From NCBI RefSeq assembly GCF_003437535.1, contig NZ_QSQT01000019.1, positions 1 through 63,538 of the forward strand: a stretch of 63,538 bases of DNA. The letters run 5' to 3'. The translations under genes and the position numbers were made by a program. This document shows, in pieces, positions 41,577 to 50,904 of this stretch (within the stretch, counting starts at the first letter, position 1; each line of letters opens with the position of its first letter). The notes below the pieces were generated by a model. The model made no database searches, was not told where the DNA came from, and saw only the letters and a program-made list of their open reading frames with translations. This stretch comes from Phocaeicola plebeius (GTDB taxonomy: Bacteria; Bacteroidota; Bacteroidia; Bacteroidales; Bacteroidaceae).

Positions 41577-43133
41577 CTATCTTTTTAGGTTCTCTGTCTG
41601 TCCCTGCTGTTGGGACATCCCTTGTTCAAAATTCTGTGAAGCCGCTTCCGAGAGGATAACCGTATTCAGCATACCGGTTACACGTATCCTTTTGGCTTCT
41701 TCTGTGAGAGTATTGTTATTCAGTGTTGCCGACAGACGGCTTAACTCCGCAGTAGTCAACTCACGTGACATGCGCAGTTCTCCATTGTTCACTCGCAGAA
41801 TAGCCTTTCCATTTTCACTGATTGCCAGTTCGCAGTTTTTCATGCCCGGTAATAATGATTTCAGATTGATGCGTCCACTATCCATTTGTTTGGATATGGC
41901 AGTCTTTTGCTCCTCCTCGTTCTTGTTGTCGATTTGTACGGCCAATAGCATAAGGGAACTAAAGGCTGTCATCGCCATCTCTACTATAGGGTCATTGCAT
42001 CCTGACATTCCCACACCGCTATCCTCTGACGAAAGCAACTTCTTCATCCATCCGTCGGGCGAAAGGTTTTTGCCGGCGGCATTCTCTTCTGTTCCTTTAT
42101 ATCGGGTGAGCAGGCTGTTCCCGTTGTGCAACACTTCCAATTTGATATTACCTTTCTGTGCGATTTCAGTCAGATAAGCCGCAGGGTCGATGTCACGCTT
42201 TGTTCCGTCTGCATAGAAGTTTGTCACGCCGAAATGTAGATGTTCGCCCGTTGTACGTGTACCTGTGTTGCCCGATGTGCCGAGCTTCCCACCGGCTTGT
42301 ACTACATCACCGACCTTTACAGTAACCTCCTTAAGGTGCATATAAGTACATTGTACCTTGCTGCCATCCGTTCTGGTATATTCCACAGTCAGCGATTTTC
42401 CACCGGGCGTGTTCTTATTCTGATTCACAGCCACCACCTTCCCGTTGTTCTCAGTAGCCAGTACCGCATCGCCATTGCAACGGATATCAATTCCCTTGTG
42501 CATCTGTTGTTTCGTGTTGTCCATCGGATCTTGCCGCATACCGAAAGGCGAGGTAACAAAAAGAAACTCTTCACGCTCTACCGGGAATGAGTACTTCGCA
42601 CCATACTCTGAATTTTCAGACGTTCGGAGAGGATTATGTTCCGTACCGAACCGCTTACCCTGTGTCTCCATTTCCTGCATCACCAGTTTGTCATACTGCT
42701 GTAAGCCATTTTGCTCTATAATCCGTTGCAGACTCTCGGCATATTCTCCGCCTGTGGCATAACCGGCCTGTTCGATATTTTGTGTCCAACCCTTGTAATC
42801 GTCGGGCGAAAGTGCAAAACATTGGGCATAGCGGCTGTTTTCTTTTAAAAAACGGGAGTGGTGTTCGTATGAATCACCCACACTGTCATAACTGCAAAAC
42901 TTCTCATTCGGCTTATCGTCAGTATATATACCATACCTTCCTCCTTCGGCAATCCATGCAGGCGTAGCCTTGATGCCAAAATGATTGTTCTCGTTTTGCG
43001 CCAAACGGCTTTGCCCGTTGGAACTTTCCAGTATGCCTTGTGCCAACGTCACGGATGCGGGGATTCCGTACCGGCGCATCTGCTCCATAGCATACTCTGC
43101 ATATTTCATTGCGTATTGTTGGTTCTTGCTCAT
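41577..43133 (-). CDS. Bifunctional glucosaminidase and M23 peptidase
   Basis: The 518-residue protein has an N-terminal glucosaminidase domain (about 1-150; YGIPASVTLAQGILESSNGQ, then NNHFGIKATPAW). An intact M23 domain follows (about 185-320; MHKGIDIRCNGDAV, then TYMHLKEVTVKVGDVVQAGG, closing GEHLHFGVTNFY). It would cut both glycan and peptide bonds in peptidoglycan. No signal peptide is seen, unusual for such an enzyme; export may go through the conjugation machinery. Confidence 0.85.
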   Translation of the reverse strand: MSKNQQYAMKYAEYAMEQMRRYGIPASVTLAQGILESSNGQSRLAQNENNHFGIKATPAWIAEGGRYGIYTDDKPNEKFCSYDSVGDSYEHHSRFLKENSRYAQCFALSPDDYKGWTQNIEQAGYATGGEYAESLQRIIEQNGLQQYDKLVMQEMETQGKRFGTEHNPLRTSENSEYGAKYSFPVEREEFLFVTSPFGMRQDPMDNTKQQMHKGIDIRCNGDAVLATENNGKVVAVNQNKNTPGGKSLTVEYTRTDGSKVQCTYMHLKEVTVKVGDVVQAGGKLGTSGNTGTRTTGEHLHFGVTNFYADGTKRDIDPAAYLTEIAQKGNIKLEVLHNGNSLLTRYKGTEENAAGKNLSPDGWMKKLLSSEDSGVGMSGCNDPIVEMAMTAFSSLMLLAVQIDNKNEEEQKTAISKQMDSGRINLKSLLPGMKNCELAISENGKAILRVNNGELRMSRELTTAELSRLSATLNNNTLTEEAKRIRVTGMLNTVILSEAASQNFEQGMSQQQGQTENLKR

Positions 43134-43144
43134 TTCCTTACTCC

Positions 43145-45394
43145 TTATCTATGAAAACCTCTGTGTGTTTCTTGTTCCTCCATGTCACTTATAGCAACCC
43201 GTGCCCCGGCACGGACGAGCTTAGACAGATAGTTGTCGAGCTGCTCCGTTGAAAATTCCGTTGAAGCCGTAATGTCCCCTTCCGGATACTCTTTTAGGGT
43301 TATGCCCAATATCTTTGCACCCTGTACCGCATCTTCGTTATAGAGCCGATAACCATCTTTCGTGCGAAGCAGTTGCAAGGCATCGGGATGATTCGCTTTA
43401 AGTTTGTCCCACAACTGCCGTTCCGGTGAAATACCCTTGTTGTCTGATTCCGTCCGTTCCTGCGCTACCGTTTCTATCGGCCACAACTCTGCTTCTTTCT
43501 GTTGTTTCTCTCCGGTGTGTGCCTCCTGCGATTGTCCTTTTTGTAGTACGTCTGCGAATAAGGTAGCTGCCAAATGACGTTTGTAGCTGTCACGCTCTTC
43601 CGCTATCCACATCCGCTGCCACTGTTGCGGAGTGACACTTCGGGCAGGCTGTTTCTGCCCATCAATAGTTGCGACGCATTGTATGCCGTCTTGTTTGGTT
43701 TTGAAAACCGAAACACGCTGGATACGGTTCAAGTCTATTTCCGGCATTTCGCTGCTGAACAAATCCACCTTCAGGTCAGGTTTGACCTCGGCCAGCGCAT
43801 AATACTTGTGCGCCAGTTCCATCCGAACCTTACCGATGTTATCCATTGCTTGCTTGAGTGTTGAAAAGAAGCGGTTTATATCTTCTTTATCAGGATAGAT
43901 GCTATATCCGCTCTTATTTTCGGGTTTGATATAAAGTGCCCATCGTTTCTTATCATCTTGAATCATCTCTACGTGGTCAAATCCGATCTCATTCGCCTGT
44001 TTGACCGCTGACGCCACGTCCAGTGTGGAGAGCTTCTCCATTGCCCAATTCTTCAGCCGGGCCAGCATAATTATCTTCTCGGCAAAATAACTGTCATCGG
44101 GTCGATAACCTAATGCACCATCCGTATTGTAGAAGCGTACCTGCTCGATTCCATCTTTCTGCAACGCTCGCATGATACGTCCCTTGTTCATTCCCGGTAT
44201 CTCGTTATCTGCCTCTGTAGAAGCCCCTGCTGGAAGAATTACATCTGCGGTTTTTGCCTGTGGGTCAATAACAAGCACAATTTTTTTCGTTTCTTTATCC
44301 GGATGCTGCCGAATCTCGTTCGACACAAAATAATGTTTGGGCATTTGCTCCTGCATGGTTGAAGTGTCTCGCCGGTTGCGCATGGTGGCGTATTCGATTT
44401 TCTCGCCCCGTTCCGCTTTATTGATTACTTCGATGGCATTGTTTACGTCACTTTCGAGAGCGTCCATCAAGTTCGGGTTCTCTTTTAGCTCCCGGCACCA
44501 GTATTCCACTGTCTTCAGACTTTCTTCAGACAACCGTGCTGGCAACCCCAGTTCCAACATTTTAATCCCTGAAGCCAGTTCCACTACCAACCGTTCCTGT
44601 CTGACAGCATCCTCCGAAGGAGCCACACCGTTCTTCATCACCATACCTTCACGCGCTAATCGTTGTTGGTGTCCGGTAGCACTCACGATTTGCCGCAAGG
44701 CTTCCTGTATATAGTCGTGATAATGTCTGAACTCTCTTTGTCGCGGCATATAGACCGCATCCTTATCTGTTTCGTAGTGGGGTACACCGCTTCCATCCAA
44801 ACGAACAGGCACAAGGTTGTCTCGCATCCTCAGTAGGAAGTCGTTGAATTGAATATGCAACCGTCGGTTGTCAGCTTCCGTATATCCTCTTTCCACTGCA
44901 CTTCCATACCGCCGCAACGTCGTTTCGTATCGCTCCTTATCCACGTAGGGTAGTGTCGTCTGGTCAATGTTGAACAAAGTGCGAATTTCACGGTTATGTA
45001 CACCTTTATATAATTTTTGTTCCTCTTCATACAGTTTCATGTAGTCATCACGACTGATAACCTGTTCTGGATTATTGCGGTGAACGTACTTGTTCCAATT
45101 ATAAAACAAAAATGGAACGCCTTGCTCATTCTCACGCACCGAGGCTCCTTGTGCCTTGGCATCGCTGAATAGCGTGAACTGGTTGGTTTTGCATCCATTT
45201 TTATCAGAATGCAGCGTCATGAATAGTGCATTGAATGCGCTGACAGAAACACCCTTTGGATAGAAGCGCGGGTATCCCTTTCCTGATGCGTTGAGCCAGT
45301 GTCCACCGGCATTCGAGGCTTCACTCAAAGCCGTAGAAAGCAAGGTGATTTGTTTTTCCTCGGCTTTCTTTTCGATTTGCGATTTTTCTTTCAT
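43145..45394 (-). CDS. Polyvalent protein with ArdC-like N-terminus and MutS domain I-like C-terminus
   Basis: The 749-residue protein starts with an ArdC-like region: GHWLNASGKGYPRFYPKGVS, then VSAFNALFMTLHSDKNGCKT and VPFLFYNWNKYVHR. The middle is long and helical with no catalytic HExxH. The last ~90 residues (LLRTKDGYRLYNEDAVQGAK, ILGITLKEYP, LDNYLSKLVRAGARVAISDM) follow MutS domain I, the mismatch-contact module, without the MutS ATPase. This mosaic is typical of polyvalent proteins delivered with or protecting transferred DNA. Confidence 0.65.
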   Translation of the reverse strand: MKEKSQIEKKAEEKQITLLSTALSEASNAGGHWLNASGKGYPRFYPKGVSVSAFNALFMTLHSDKNGCKTNQFTLFSDAKAQGASVRENEQGVPFLFYNWNKYVHRNNPEQVISRDDYMKLYEEEQKLYKGVHNREIRTLFNIDQTTLPYVDKERYETTLRRYGSAVERGYTEADNRRLHIQFNDFLLRMRDNLVPVRLDGSGVPHYETDKDAVYMPRQREFRHYHDYIQEALRQIVSATGHQQRLAREGMVMKNGVAPSEDAVRQERLVVELASGIKMLELGLPARLSEESLKTVEYWCRELKENPNLMDALESDVNNAIEVINKAERGEKIEYATMRNRRDTSTMQEQMPKHYFVSNEIRQHPDKETKKIVLVIDPQAKTADVILPAGASTEADNEIPGMNKGRIMRALQKDGIEQVRFYNTDGALGYRPDDSYFAEKIIMLARLKNWAMEKLSTLDVASAVKQANEIGFDHVEMIQDDKKRWALYIKPENKSGYSIYPDKEDINRFFSTLKQAMDNIGKVRMELAHKYYALAEVKPDLKVDLFSSEMPEIDLNRIQRVSVFKTKQDGIQCVATIDGQKQPARSVTPQQWQRMWIAEERDSYKRHLAATLFADVLQKGQSQEAHTGEKQQKEAELWPIETVAQERTESDNKGISPERQLWDKLKANHPDALQLLRTKDGYRLYNEDAVQGAKILGITLKEYPEGDITASTEFSTEQLDNYLSKLVRAGARVAISDMEEQETHRGFHR

Positions 45395-45413
45395 CGTTTA
45401 TTTGATTATAGGA

Positions 45414-47198
45414 TTATTGAATACCCCGTGGGCGCACGATGGTTTCCAGTTTTCCGTCCTCATAATTCCGTGCGGCAGCCTGGCGAAGCTGGTCGTTCTT
45501 GGCAAGGACAGCATTTGCCAGCGTGTTCAAAGGCAATGCCCCGGTACGGTAGGCTTCTGCTACAATCGGTGACAACTGGATGGTACACGGTACTCGGTCT
45601 ATCGTGGCAATCAACGTACTATCTTGCAATACAGGGTTTACTATACGTGGGTTCAGAGTTTCATTTGTATAGCGTCGGTACTGCACATTGTTCTCATTTG
45701 TTACGTTCAGTTTTCCCTCTGTTCGTTCTTTCAAGGCTTCGTGTCCTGCCTTATTCAACAAGTTCATACCTCCCAGGCCTATCAGGAGCATTTTCAGCAA
45801 CGGGTTACGCACAAACATACCCGCCACAATGCTCGCTATCGGTAACATATTGTCTTCCAAATGCAATGATTCTGTCTTGCCTGTGAATATTCCCAGTAGA
45901 ACATCAGGGAGCATGGCCATTACATAACCGAGATTGCCTGTGATATTACCTATGCCATCCAGTCCCAGCATACCAAGCAGTCCGCCCCAACCGTTTCCCT
46001 GTGCTACTTGCGCACTTTGTATCGTTTGTACATGTTGTTCCGCATCATTGGCAGGAACAACAGTTTCATACTTCTCTTCTTTCATAATTTCATCCTGTTC
46101 TGTCCTGACCATTTTCGCTTTGTCACATTGTTCCAAAGACTGCAAGTAGGCTTCTTCCTGTCCGGGAGCAACAACAATCGGCACATCCTTGTACCGTTCC
46201 TCATATTTCTGTTCTTCCTTGCTCTGTACATTCGGCCACAATAAACCGCTATTCTGGTTTTGTGTCCATTCCATGAAGCCAAAGTCCATGACAGGGATTT
46301 TCTTTTTCAGTTGCTTGTTGTCTGTACCAATCGCCGTGTTCTCTTTGATTTGTATTTGGGCTGCCTCTTTGCGAAAATCGTCGAATACGTTTCTGTCTCT
46401 GCCGAACACTCCTTTACTGATGCACTGTTCTACTGAAAGGGTATCAGGCTTCTTGCCTTCAAAACGATTGGTGATGGCTGCAATAGCCACATCTGCACCG
46501 GTAAACTTTGCCAGTGTCGTCCATGAACCAGTACCACCCATCATCAGGGTATCTGCGGCTGTGCCCAACATCCATCCCGTACCTTTTTCCCATCTGTTCG
46601 GGCGGTAAGCTGCTTCGCCTCGTGCCTCTATTTCATCGGTCAGCGGTGAACGGCTTAACGTCTGCGATAATCCCAGCAGACTCGATTCGGCAGCCTTTCG
46701 GATGATGTAGTCAGCGGAAGACTTGGGCATACGTTCTTTCACCAACCGGTCAATCATCAGTTCCTCTATTCGGTGGTCCATATAGGCATAGGCGAGGTCA
46801 CAACCGAGCTGTTCTGACAACTCATTGTAACGTGCCCTTCCGATTTCCTGCACGACGGTATCCCGCCACTGCCCGGCCATATACGCAAGGTCTTGCTGCA
46901 TTTCCTCGGAACCGGTAATCTCCGTCTTGCACATCTCGATATAGTCCTCTGTTGTTTTGGAGTTCCATTCGCCTGTGACCTTGAGTGCTTGATAGGGGTC
47001 GCTCATTGGTTGTGCCGAAGATGCCATCATACTGAGAATACCACCTAAAGAGGTGGAATATTCTTTCATTTCCTCTCCCTGATTCCGTATGAGGTCAGTC
47101 CGCGTTTTTGACATGATGGGTGCGATATGGCAGTTGAAATAGTCGTTCACGAGGCGTTCCATTTCTGCAAACCGTCCGCTATGCTTGATTCCGTCCAT
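45414..47198 (-). CDS. Large conjugation-region protein with membrane segments
   Basis: The 594-residue protein has a helical N-terminal half (MERLVNDYFNCHIAPIMSKT). Weakly hydrophobic Gly-rich segments lie near residues 210-240 (GTGWMLGTAADTLMMGGTG) and near 400-480 (LDGIGNITGNLGYVMAMLPD, then IASIVAGMFVRNPLLKMLLI). The end resembles DUF3945-type tails (YTNETLNPRIVNPVLQDSTL). It probably belongs to the transfer apparatus. No family assignment. Confidence 0.55.
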   Translation of the reverse strand: MDGIKHSGRFAEMERLVNDYFNCHIAPIMSKTRTDLIRNQGEEMKEYSTSLGGILSMMASSAQPMSDPYQALKVTGEWNSKTTEDYIEMCKTEITGSEEMQQDLAYMAGQWRDTVVQEIGRARYNELSEQLGCDLAYAYMDHRIEELMIDRLVKERMPKSSADYIIRKAAESSLLGLSQTLSRSPLTDEIEARGEAAYRPNRWEKGTGWMLGTAADTLMMGGTGSWTTLAKFTGADVAIAAITNRFEGKKPDTLSVEQCISKGVFGRDRNVFDDFRKEAAQIQIKENTAIGTDNKQLKKKIPVMDFGFMEWTQNQNSGLLWPNVQSKEEQKYEERYKDVPIVVAPGQEEAYLQSLEQCDKAKMVRTEQDEIMKEEKYETVVPANDAEQHVQTIQSAQVAQGNGWGGLLGMLGLDGIGNITGNLGYVMAMLPDVLLGIFTGKTESLHLEDNMLPIASIVAGMFVRNPLLKMLLIGLGGMNLLNKAGHEALKERTEGKLNVTNENNVQYRRYTNETLNPRIVNPVLQDSTLIATIDRVPCTIQLSPIVAEAYRTGALPLNTLANAVLAKNDQLRQAAARNYEDGKLETIVRPRGIQ

Positions 47199-47212
47199 AG
47201 TGTATTATATGT

Positions 47213-47516
47213 TTATCCTATTCTATTCATTAATAATTGCTCTTTTGTCTGCTCGATGGCGTTGTGGTAAATTTCCATCTGTTTGGGATAAAACTCTTCC
47301 AGCCATACATCCTTCTCGATGTTGTCGTGAATGAAGCGTATCGCTTGTTCTCGCTCAATCTCCACCGATGCTTCGCCCTCTTCCCGGTTATTGAACCATG
47401 CTTTCGTCCACCAGCGCACACCGGCCCGGTCAGGATATACCGTGACTGCTCTCGGTATGTCAAAGCTCTGGATGTCTATGTCTAATTCTGCCAGTGGGTC
47501 AATGATACCACTATGG
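47213..47516 (-). CDS. Frame-shifted C-terminal part of the M23-like protein
   Basis: This frame reads LYDEALTHSGIIDPLAELDI, then AVTVYPDRAGVRWWTKAWFN and ends LLMNRIG. It has a stop immediately upstream and no good start codon in its first 30 codons. It connects in the -1 direction to the end of the gene at 47518-48348 across a run of nine A. It is therefore best read as the C-terminal ~100 residues of that protein, made either by ribosomal slippage or after loss of one base. Confidence 0.65.
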
Positions 47517-47517
47517 G

Positions 47518-48348
47518 TCAGGGCTTCGTCGTAGAGTTTTTTTTTACATCATCGCCCATCGTCGATAAGTACACGCCATGCCGTAGGGCAAGGTAATGCA
47601 GGAAGTCCGCAATGAGTAGGTTCTGCACCTTACAAGCAAGCGGCATTGCTTTATGTCCCAGTCCGAGTGGGTTGGATATACTTGGCATATTTTCATAGAA
47701 ATATTCTTTGACTGCTCCCATTGTAAAGACATGGCGGAGTGACTGCTCCGTATGTGGAGGAAGTCGGTATGCACCACGCTGTAAGTCTTCCATGTAGTAG
47801 GGCAGGAAACGTAGCATCAATTCCTCTATTTCCTGTCTGTCCTGCTCGTAATCGGTGGTCAGTGCCATCTCCATGTTGGGAGATGTTGCCGCTTCGCCTC
47901 CATCAGCATGACACAATGCTTGGATATTCCCATACAGCATGGTTAGAAATTCCAGCGGATTCAGTTCCTCACCCTTGAAGCGTATCCCGATATGCAGCTT
48001 GTCACCGCTTAAAGCTACAGTCTGTCCGGCCTTGACACGCTGTCCGAACTGGGCGAAGACATTTGACAAATGCCCATAGGTCACTTCATACTCCCCATAG
48101 CGTATAGTTTGGCAGATGCCGAGTATAGGGTCATTGCCTATACCTGACACGATACCGCTGGCGACAGCCGCCAGTGTGTAACACCGTACATCGAAGTCGA
48201 TGCCATGATGAAAATATGTTTTGCCCGTTGTCGGATCGGTTTGTTCGCCATAGCCGAGCGATAGTTTCACATCCTTGCCCTTCCGTTCTTCAAAAGGCAT
48301 ACAGTATCCACTTTCGGATTGCAGGATCATTTCTTCTGTATATTTCAT
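47518..48348 (-). CDS. M23-like protein, degenerate, with possible -1 frameshift extension
   Basis: The zero-frame product has 276 residues. The M23 fold is visible: TYFHHGIDFDVRCYTLAAV, then VTYGHLSNVFAQFGQRVKAG and SGDKLHIGIRFKG. The last motif has K-L-H in place of the H-x-H pair, so one zinc or catalytic His is missing. Near its end the coding strand has GTA AAA AAA AAC, a canonical A-AAA-AAC slippery site (T run 47537-47545). A -1 shift continues into 47213-47516, giving about 378 residues. It may be a structural peptidoglycan-binding part. Confidence 0.7.
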   Translation of the reverse strand: MKYTEEMILQSESGYCMPFEERKGKDVKLSLGYGEQTDPTTGKTYFHHGIDFDVRCYTLAAVASGIVSGIGNDPILGICQTIRYGEYEVTYGHLSNVFAQFGQRVKAGQTVALSGDKLHIGIRFKGEELNPLEFLTMLYGNIQALCHADGGEAATSPNMEMALTTDYEQDRQEIEELMLRFLPYYMEDLQRGAYRLPPHTEQSLRHVFTMGAVKEYFYENMPSISNPLGLGHKAMPLACKVQNLLIADFLHYLALRHGVYLSTMGDDVKKNSTTKP

Positions 48349-48374
48349 TATGTGATTATATTTGATTCTTATTC

Positions 48375-49019
48375 TTATCTTTTCATCCCCCCGCTATTCG
48401 TCTGTTCTTCAACGGGAAGAGCGGGTGTCTGTATTCGTTGTATGCTTCTCGTATCAGGTGTGCGGAAAATACCGGCATTGTTACCGATAAGCATCATGCC
48501 GAGAAATGCACCGGCAATCTTGCCCAGCCAGCCGAAGCGTCCGAATATAAGAAATGCTGCTGCGACCAGTCCCGCTATACTCAATCCCGACACGTTACCC
48601 TGTCCGAGATTACGGAAAATGTTACCGAACATATCGGAAACTCCGCCATTGGAGACTTGCCGTAGAAAATTCGATACTCCACCCAGTTTTGAGTCTATGC
48701 CGGCTACCGTACCGCTGACGGAACCGACTGCTTCTCCGGCTTTGCTTGTCAGTTCTCGCACACCGTCCGCTGCATCTGCAAGGGTATCCGTAGCCGATTT
48801 CCCTATGACCGCATCGCTTACGATATGTACCACGCTCTTATCTGTGGTTAGTTTCTCCCAACCCACATAACCGACTGCACCGCCGATGGCTGCGGTCTTG
48901 ACGGCTTGTCCTGTGCCCCGTAAGGTTTGTGAAGGATGCAGTGCAGCATGTCCCATACTTCTTCCGGTAGCTTTTGCTGCTTTGCCGCCATATTTTAATA
49001 TTGAATCCCAAATTCCCAT
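48375..49019 (-). CDS. Conjugation-region membrane protein
   Basis: The 214-residue protein is Gly/Ala-rich. Its amphipathic first half (YGGKAAKATGRSMGHAALHP, then AADGVRELTSKAGEAVGSVS) and one clear membrane segment near residues 145-175 (GLVAAAFLIFGRFGWLGKIA) suggest a pore- or phage tape-like membrane part. The small tail PALPVEEQTNSGGMKR is soluble. No family recognised. Confidence 0.55.
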   Translation of the reverse strand: MGIWDSILKYGGKAAKATGRSMGHAALHPSQTLRGTGQAVKTAAIGGAVGYVGWEKLTTDKSVVHIVSDAVIGKSATDTLADAADGVRELTSKAGEAVGSVSGTVAGIDSKLGGVSNFLRQVSNGGVSDMFGNIFRNLGQGNVSGLSIAGLVAAAFLIFGRFGWLGKIAGAFLGMMLIGNNAGIFRTPDTRSIQRIQTPALPVEEQTNSGGMKR

Positions 49020-49031
49020 ATCATTACATTT

Positions 49032-49718
49032 TTAAGGTCTTACATTCTTTCCAATCTGTCGCCAACGTCGCTTGGCTGCGTCCACGATACTACGTTTATC
49101 AGCTTCGGGACGTGCACCCTCGTCGATTTCCCGCCAAATGTCGCCCATTGTCGTGTACTTTACCGCTTTGGTCAGTCGTTGCAGCTTTGTGTTCATAGTT
49201 TTGAGCTTTGGACGGATGCCAAAGACAATTTCCATACGCTCTTTTTCCGTCATCTTGTTCTCCGAAAGGCACGCTGTGCGTATATCGTTCACTATTTCCA
49301 CGCTGTTCATCATCAGTTCCCTATAAATCTTGTTGCGCTGTGTGGATAGGGCTACGGCAAGCGTATTGGCTGGACTTCGCTTCAATTGTTTGGTGAAGTC
49401 GCCCATATTGTCTGTCAGCCTCGATACCTCATAATAGAACCCATAAGTTTGCGCCGCATAGCAGACTATTGACCGGAAAGAGTTTAGATAGTTATTAAAC
49501 TCTCGTTGCAGGTCTGTTGTCGCCTGCACTTCTTCTTTTGTCCAAATATGTCCGGTGGTCTGCATCAGCATGACCTTTTCCTGATTCTTCAGCTCCTTCT
49601 CTGCCTTTTCGGTATATACTGCAATCATTCCGGCCAGTACAGGGTCATTCTGCGCTTGTACCTCACCGATACCGGTAAGACACAGCAGTAATATACTTAT
49701 CCAAATTGTCCATTTCAT
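49032..49718 (-). CDS. Periplasmic conjugation-region protein
   Basis: The 228-residue protein has a signal peptide (WISILLLCLTGIGEVQA) and a helical body (AVYTEKAEKELKNQEKVMLM, then LQREFNNYLNSFRSIVCYAA). Its layout parallels the next protein (49731-50426), with a shared helical end of the type YTTMGDIWREIDEGARPEAD, so the two look like diverged paralogues. It may form an envelope-spanning transfer structure; this is inference. Confidence 0.58.
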   Translation of the reverse strand: MKWTIWISILLLCLTGIGEVQAQNDPVLAGMIAVYTEKAEKELKNQEKVMLMQTTGHIWTKEEVQATTDLQREFNNYLNSFRSIVCYAAQTYGFYYEVSRLTDNMGDFTKQLKRSPANTLAVALSTQRNKIYRELMMNSVEIVNDIRTACLSENKMTEKERMEIVFGIRPKLKTMNTKLQRLTKAVKYTTMGDIWREIDEGARPEADKRSIVDAAKRRWRQIGKNVRP

Positions 49719-49730
49719 AACTGATATATT

Positions 49731-50426
49731 TTATCGGACGAGAGCTGCCGCCCTGTGCCAATGGGACAGAGCCATACGAGCTGCCTCACCGTTGTCACGG
49801 TCAAGCATTCCTGCCGTTACGTTGTTCCACACATCATTGAAAGTATAGTACCGTATGCTCAAATAGAGCAGATGTAACTTCCGGCTAAAATCCGATAGTT
49901 GGTCGTTCAACGCCCATAGCGTCTTGCTGCGTTCTGCCCCCGTAAGCATGTTTTCGTTGCTACCTTTGGCCACAGCGTCATTCAGCAATGTAAAAACAGA
50001 GACAAGTTCCGTTGCTGTTTCTATATAGAGGTTGTTCATGTTCATACTGGCCACAATGCCCTGCGGATTGTTTTGGATGGCCTTGCCTAATTTCCCCAGC
50101 GTGAGGAAAATCCGCACACCGTCATTGTAGAGATGCGTACAGGCTTTCAGTGATGAAGCGTAACCGCTTGCTGTCTTGAGGTAACTGTTGTACTGCTTCT
50201 CCCACTTGTGGATTTGGTTGAACTCGGTAGCGATGCTGTTTTGGAGCAAGGCTGTTTGTGTCTGTCCCTTTATTTGTTTTTCAATCTGCCCGTTTATCAG
50301 TTCGTTACCTTCGGCCAATGCAGTCCATTCCAACGGATTGGAAGCCGCAATTTGGGCTTCTGCCACCTGTGGAAGCAGGCATACCAGCGAGGCAACCAGC
50401 CCCAGACTAATGATTCGTGATTTCAT
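49731..50426 (-). CDS. Periplasmic conjugation-region protein, paralogue
   Basis: The 231-residue protein has a signal peptide (LVASLVCLLPQVAEA) and a helical body (FNQIHKWEKQYNSYLKTASG). The C-terminal region YYTFNDVWNNVTAGMLDRDN matches the paralogue at 49032. The pattern resembles TraI/DUF4141-type periplasmic proteins of Bacteroides conjugative transposons, but the match is weak. It overlaps the gene before by 20 bp. Confidence 0.58.
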   Translation of the reverse strand: MKSRIISLGLVASLVCLLPQVAEAQIAASNPLEWTALAEGNELINGQIEKQIKGQTQTALLQNSIATEFNQIHKWEKQYNSYLKTASGYASSLKACTHLYNDGVRIFLTLGKLGKAIQNNPQGIVASMNMNNLYIETATELVSVFTLLNDAVAKGSNENMLTGAERSKTLWALNDQLSDFSRKLHLLYLSIRYYTFNDVWNNVTAGMLDRDNGEAARMALSHWHRAAALVR

Positions 50427-50892
50427 ATATTCCCTTTTTTCGTTTGTTAGTTTCTACCCGTTCACGGATAATTGACACGAGGTCGTCCCTATGGAAGATA
50501 CCGATCAGGTCAAGACGGGGCGTGTTTCTGTCCATTGAAAGGATACGTACGGTTTTCAGCCCACAAAATTGTTGCAGCAGGCTTTGGTGCTCTTGAAAAT
50601 CCACGATACGATATAGCTCCATATAATCCACTTTGCGACGGATAATACCGTATTCACTGACAAGTTGTTCCGTGCCGATGCAATAACGGATTCGCCGCAG
50701 GTAGAGATAACGGTAGAGTAACAGTAACGAGAGTATCAAGGCAATTACTGTGGCAATAGCTGTCAATGGCAGCCCTTCCATGCCTCCGTACACCCATACA
50801 GTGCCGCACAGCACGAGAGTGGGCAGCTCGTTGATGACAAATTGCCCGGTATGTGGATGGATGACAATGGTTTTGTGACAAGTTCTCTGCAT
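50407..50892 (-). CDS. Membrane protein with bacterial PH domain
   Basis: The 161-residue protein has two adjacent hydrophobic segments at about residues 22-60 (LPTLVLCGTVWVYGG, then LTAIATVIALILSLLLLYRY). A bPH2-type domain follows (YCIGTEQLVSEYGIIRRKVD, then YMELYRIVDFQEHQSLLQQF, RNTPRLDLIGI). It is an inner-membrane protein, perhaps a scaffold for the transfer apparatus. Confidence 0.7.
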   Translation of the reverse strand: MQRTCHKTIVIHPHTGQFVINELPTLVLCGTVWVYGGMEGLPLTAIATVIALILSLLLLYRYLYLRRIRYCIGTEQLVSEYGIIRRKVDYMELYRIVDFQEHQSLLQQFCGLKTVRILSMDRNTPRLDLIGIFHRDDLVSIIRERVETNKRKKGIYEITNH

Positions 50893-50904
50893 AGGTTTTA
50901 TGGA

